Below, in pieces: positions 61,934 to 64,000 of a stretch of 64,000 nucleotides of DNA (within the stretch, counting starts at the first letter, position 1; each line of letters opens with the position of its first letter). The position numbers were made by a program, and so were the translations under genes. Origin of the DNA: an uncultured Acidobacteriia bacterium (GTDB lineage Bacteria; Acidobacteriota; Terriglobia; Bryobacterales; Bryobacteraceae); the NCBI GenBank assembly GCA_903851195.1, contig CAINNJ010000004.1, positions 744,001 to 808,000 of the forward strand, in the 5' to 3' direction. The notes under the pieces were generated by a model. That model was not told the DNA's origin. It searched no databases and saw nothing but the letters and a program-made list of their open reading frames with translations.

Positions 61934-63904
61934 TTGCGTACTCACATTGCAGCTTTCAGCCTGATCCTGCTTGGCAGCGGGAATCTTCTTTTCGCCCAGG
62001 GCCGGGGAGGAGGGGCAGCAGCGGCGGCGGCGCAAGCCGCGCCGGCAACCACACCCGGGGTGGTGGGGCGGGAGTTCGTCCGCGAGAATTACACGAAATT
62101 CGAGTACCGCATTCCCATGCGCGACGGCGTGAAGCTCTTCACGTCCGTCTATGTGCCGAAGGACGTTTTCACGGATGCGAAGACGTATCCGTTCATGCTG
62201 CAGCGCACCGGATACAACGTGGCGCCCTACGGAATCGACCAGTACCGCGCGACGCTCGGCCCCTCCGATCTGTTCGCGCGCGAGAAATTCATTTTCGTTT
62301 ATCAGGATATTCGCGGGCGTTATCTGAGCGAGGGCGATTATGTGGTGATCCGGCCGCATAAGCCGGTAAAGAACGGTCCGAAGGATACCGACGAAAGCAC
62401 CGACACGTGGGACACGGTGGACTGGCTGGTGAAGCATGTGCCGGGCAATTCCGGCAAGGTGGGCATGTACGGGATCTCGCAGCCGGGCTTCTACGCGACG
62501 GCGGGAATGATCGACGCGCATCCCGCGCTGGTGGCCGTGGCGCCGCAGGCGCCCGTGACCGATTACTACATGGGCGACGATTCCTATCACAACGGCGCGT
62601 TCATGCTGGCCCACCGCTTCAATTTCTACATGGGCTTCCGCGCGCGGGAGGGCGAACCGGAGACGCCGCAGCCGACGCTGCCCTTTCAGTTCGGCACGCC
62701 GGACGGCTATGAGTTCTTCCTCGACCTGGGCTCCATCGCGAATGCCGACGAGAAGTATTTCAAACACAAACAACCGCTCTGGAATCTGAACGTCGATCAC
62801 ACCACGTACGACGAAACCTGGCAGAGCCGCGCGATCTGGAAGTATCTCAAAAACATCAAGCCCGCCGTGATGCTGGTGGGCGGCTGGTACGACACCGAGG
62901 ATCCGCAGGGGCTGTTGCGGCAGCACGACTTCATGGAGAAGAACGGCCCGCCCGCCGTGGACATGCTGGTGATGGGGCCGTGGAATCACGGCGGCTTCGC
63001 GCGCGGCGATGGCGATCGTCTGGGTAATGTCAATTTCGGTTCGAAGACCGGCGTGTATTACCGGGAGAAGATCGAACTTCCGTTTTTCCTTTACTGGCTG
63101 AAGGGCCGGGGCGACGGGAAGTTCCCGCGCGCCTATGTCTTCCAGACCGGCGTGAACCAGTGGCGCAAGTTCGATGTGTGGCCGCCGGCTTCGGCGAAGA
63201 CATCGACGGTGTACCTGGATGCGAAGGGCAAACTCGCCTGGCAGCAACCGGCGCAGGCCGCATTCGATGAGTATGTCTCGGATCCGAACAAGCCGGTGCC
63301 GTATGTGGGATCGCTGATCGCGACGCGCGTGCTCAACAGCTACATGACGGAAGACCAGCGGTTCGCCGCGACCCGGCCGGATGTTCTGGTGTACAAGTCC
63401 GAAGTTCTGGACCACGACGTGAACGTCTTCGGGCCGCTTTCAGTGGATCTGAAGGTTTCCACCACGGGCACGGATTCCGATTTCGTGGTCAAGTTCATCG
63501 ACGTCTATCCCGGCGACGTGCCGGATTACAACGCCCCCGCGGCGGCAGGTCCGGCAGCGGCGGGTCCGGCGGCACCGGCTTCCACCCTGGGCGGATACCA
63601 GCAACTCGTCCGCGGCGAGCCGTTCCGCGGCAAGTTCCGCAAGAGCTTCGAAAAGCCCGTGCCGTTCGAGCCCGGCAAGCCCGACCGCATCACCTTCGCG
63701 GTGCCCGACGTGGCACATACGTTCCGCGCCGGGCACCGCATCATGGTGCAGATTCAGAGCTCCTGGTTCCCGCTGAACGACCGCAACCCTCAGAAGTTCA
63801 TGGACATCCCGAAAGCTCTGTCCACGGACTTCGTGAAGGCGACGCAGCGCGTCTATTTCGGCGGCGCCGACGGCTCTAAGATTTCGTTTCGGGTGGAGGA
63901 GTAG
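61934..63904 (+). CDS. Exported CocE/NonD-family hydrolase
   Basis: 656 aa from a TTG at 61934 with AGGAG (61923-61927) six bases upstream, which opens a signal peptide (THIAAFSLILLGSGNLLFAQ). X-Pro dipeptidyl-peptidase (S15)/CocE fold: IPMRDGVKLFTSVYVPKD, Ser182 in GMYGISQPGF, Asp320 in GGWYDTED and His352 in WNHGGF. The C-terminal jelly-roll domain is present (VDLKVSTTGTDSDFVVKFIDVYP). It hydrolyses peptide or ester bonds of small substrates outside the cytoplasm. An ATG frame from 61862 is not favoured. Confidence 0.9.
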   Translation: MRTHIAAFSLILLGSGNLLFAQGRGGGAAAAAAQAAPATTPGVVGREFVRENYTKFEYRIPMRDGVKLFTSVYVPKDVFTDAKTYPFMLQRTGYNVAPYGIDQYRATLGPSDLFAREKFIFVYQDIRGRYLSEGDYVVIRPHKPVKNGPKDTDESTDTWDTVDWLVKHVPGNSGKVGMYGISQPGFYATAGMIDAHPALVAVAPQAPVTDYYMGDDSYHNGAFMLAHRFNFYMGFRAREGEPETPQPTLPFQFGTPDGYEFFLDLGSIANADEKYFKHKQPLWNLNVDHTTYDETWQSRAIWKYLKNIKPAVMLVGGWYDTEDPQGLLRQHDFMEKNGPPAVDMLVMGPWNHGGFARGDGDRLGNVNFGSKTGVYYREKIELPFFLYWLKGRGDGKFPRAYVFQTGVNQWRKFDVWPPASAKTSTVYLDAKGKLAWQQPAQAAFDEYVSDPNKPVPYVGSLIATRVLNSYMTEDQRFAATRPDVLVYKSEVLDHDVNVFGPLSVDLKVSTTGTDSDFVVKFIDVYPGDVPDYNAPAAAGPAAAGPAAPASTLGGYQQLVRGEPFRGKFRKSFEKPVPFEPGKPDRITFAVPDVAHTFRAGHRIMVQIQSSWFPLNDRNPQKFMDIPKALSTDFVKATQRVYFGGADGSKISFRVEE

Positions 63905-64000
63905 AGCCGCCATCCGAAAGCAGCGACATGGAGCCGCTGCCGGGGCCGATGAGCCCGCTCTTCATGTAGAGCAGCAGTTTGTCGCGGGTATCGGTGATGT
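63876..64000 (-). CDS. C-terminal end of an unidentified protein (start outside window)
   Basis: A reverse frame runs from the window edge to a TAG at 63876, giving the last ~40 residues (ITDTRDKLLLYMKSG, GPGSGSMSLLSDGG). No family is recognisable from this length. It is convergent with the CocE-type gene and would overlap it by 29 bases. Confidence 0.35.
   Translation of the reverse strand, partial: ITDTRDKLLLYMKSGLIGPGSGSMSLLSDGGSTPPPETKS

Noticed and set aside
1-64000. tRNA, rRNA, prophage or insertion-sequence features
   Set aside because: Gaps are short and none shows a cloverleaf, rRNA motif, transposase or terminal repeats.

Overview
This is a gene-dense, high-GC bacterial chromosome segment carrying about 49 protein genes, two of them cut by the window edges. 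I see no tRNA, rRNA, prophage, insertion sequence or CRISPR array. The gene content points to an Acidobacterium of the Bryobacterales/Solibacter type. Markers are two very large TonB-receptor-like proteins with an N-terminal carboxypeptidase-regulatory domain, a DUF1549/DUF1553 cytochrome paired with a DUF1501 protein, two sortilin/VPS10-type propeller proteins, PQQ and c-type cytochrome oxidation genes, and many Sec or Tat export signals. The taxonomic placement is inference from gene families; no rRNA is present to confirm it.

Layout. 1-8 kb: a truncated VPS10 propeller protein, a secreted esterase, several small unknown proteins, a VOC protein, a solo HicB-like protein and TrmO. 8-24 kb: a secreted polymer and peptide scavenging region with an M20 peptidase, a TonB-receptor-like protein, a glucoamylase-family protein, an S9 dipeptidyl peptidase, a second TonB-receptor-like protein, and the DUF1553-DUF1501 pair. 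24-35 kb: a membrane pyrophosphatase of unusual motif composition, HtpG, a nucleotide-sugar-type epimerase next to myo-inositol-1-phosphate synthase, an orphan LytTR response regulator, and an aminotransferase. 34-46 kb: a di-heme cytochrome, a lytic transglycosylase downstream of a coiled-coil protein, a BI-1 family membrane protein, ClpX, an ECF-like sigma factor overlapping an AsmA-like gene, and a YtxH protein. 46-50 kb: an exported cytochrome c / PQQ dehydrogenase / TIM-barrel operon and a VapBC-type toxin-antitoxin pair. 50-64 kb: RecA with a repeat-bearing tail, acetyl-CoA synthetase diverging from a YagF-type sugar-acid dehydratase, a polytopic membrane protein, arylamine N-acetyltransferase coupled to a K+ channel, a full-length VPS10 protein, and a CocE/NonD hydrolase.

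The genes together describe a heterotroph that degrades polymers and peptides outside the cytoplasm, imports products through large outer-membrane receptors, and oxidises sugars or alcohols in the periplasm into c-type cytochromes.

Three cross-cutting patterns stand out. Many genes have a TANNNT -10 element only 5-10 nt before the start codon and no Shine-Dalgarno sequence, implying frequent leaderless transcripts. Base composition switches from C-rich to G-rich on the + strand near 11-13 kb regardless of gene direction. Unrelated exported proteins share short Gly-Arg-rich inserts. I did not find a defence island or an obvious wholly new multi-gene machine; the best candidates for new biology are listed in the findings.
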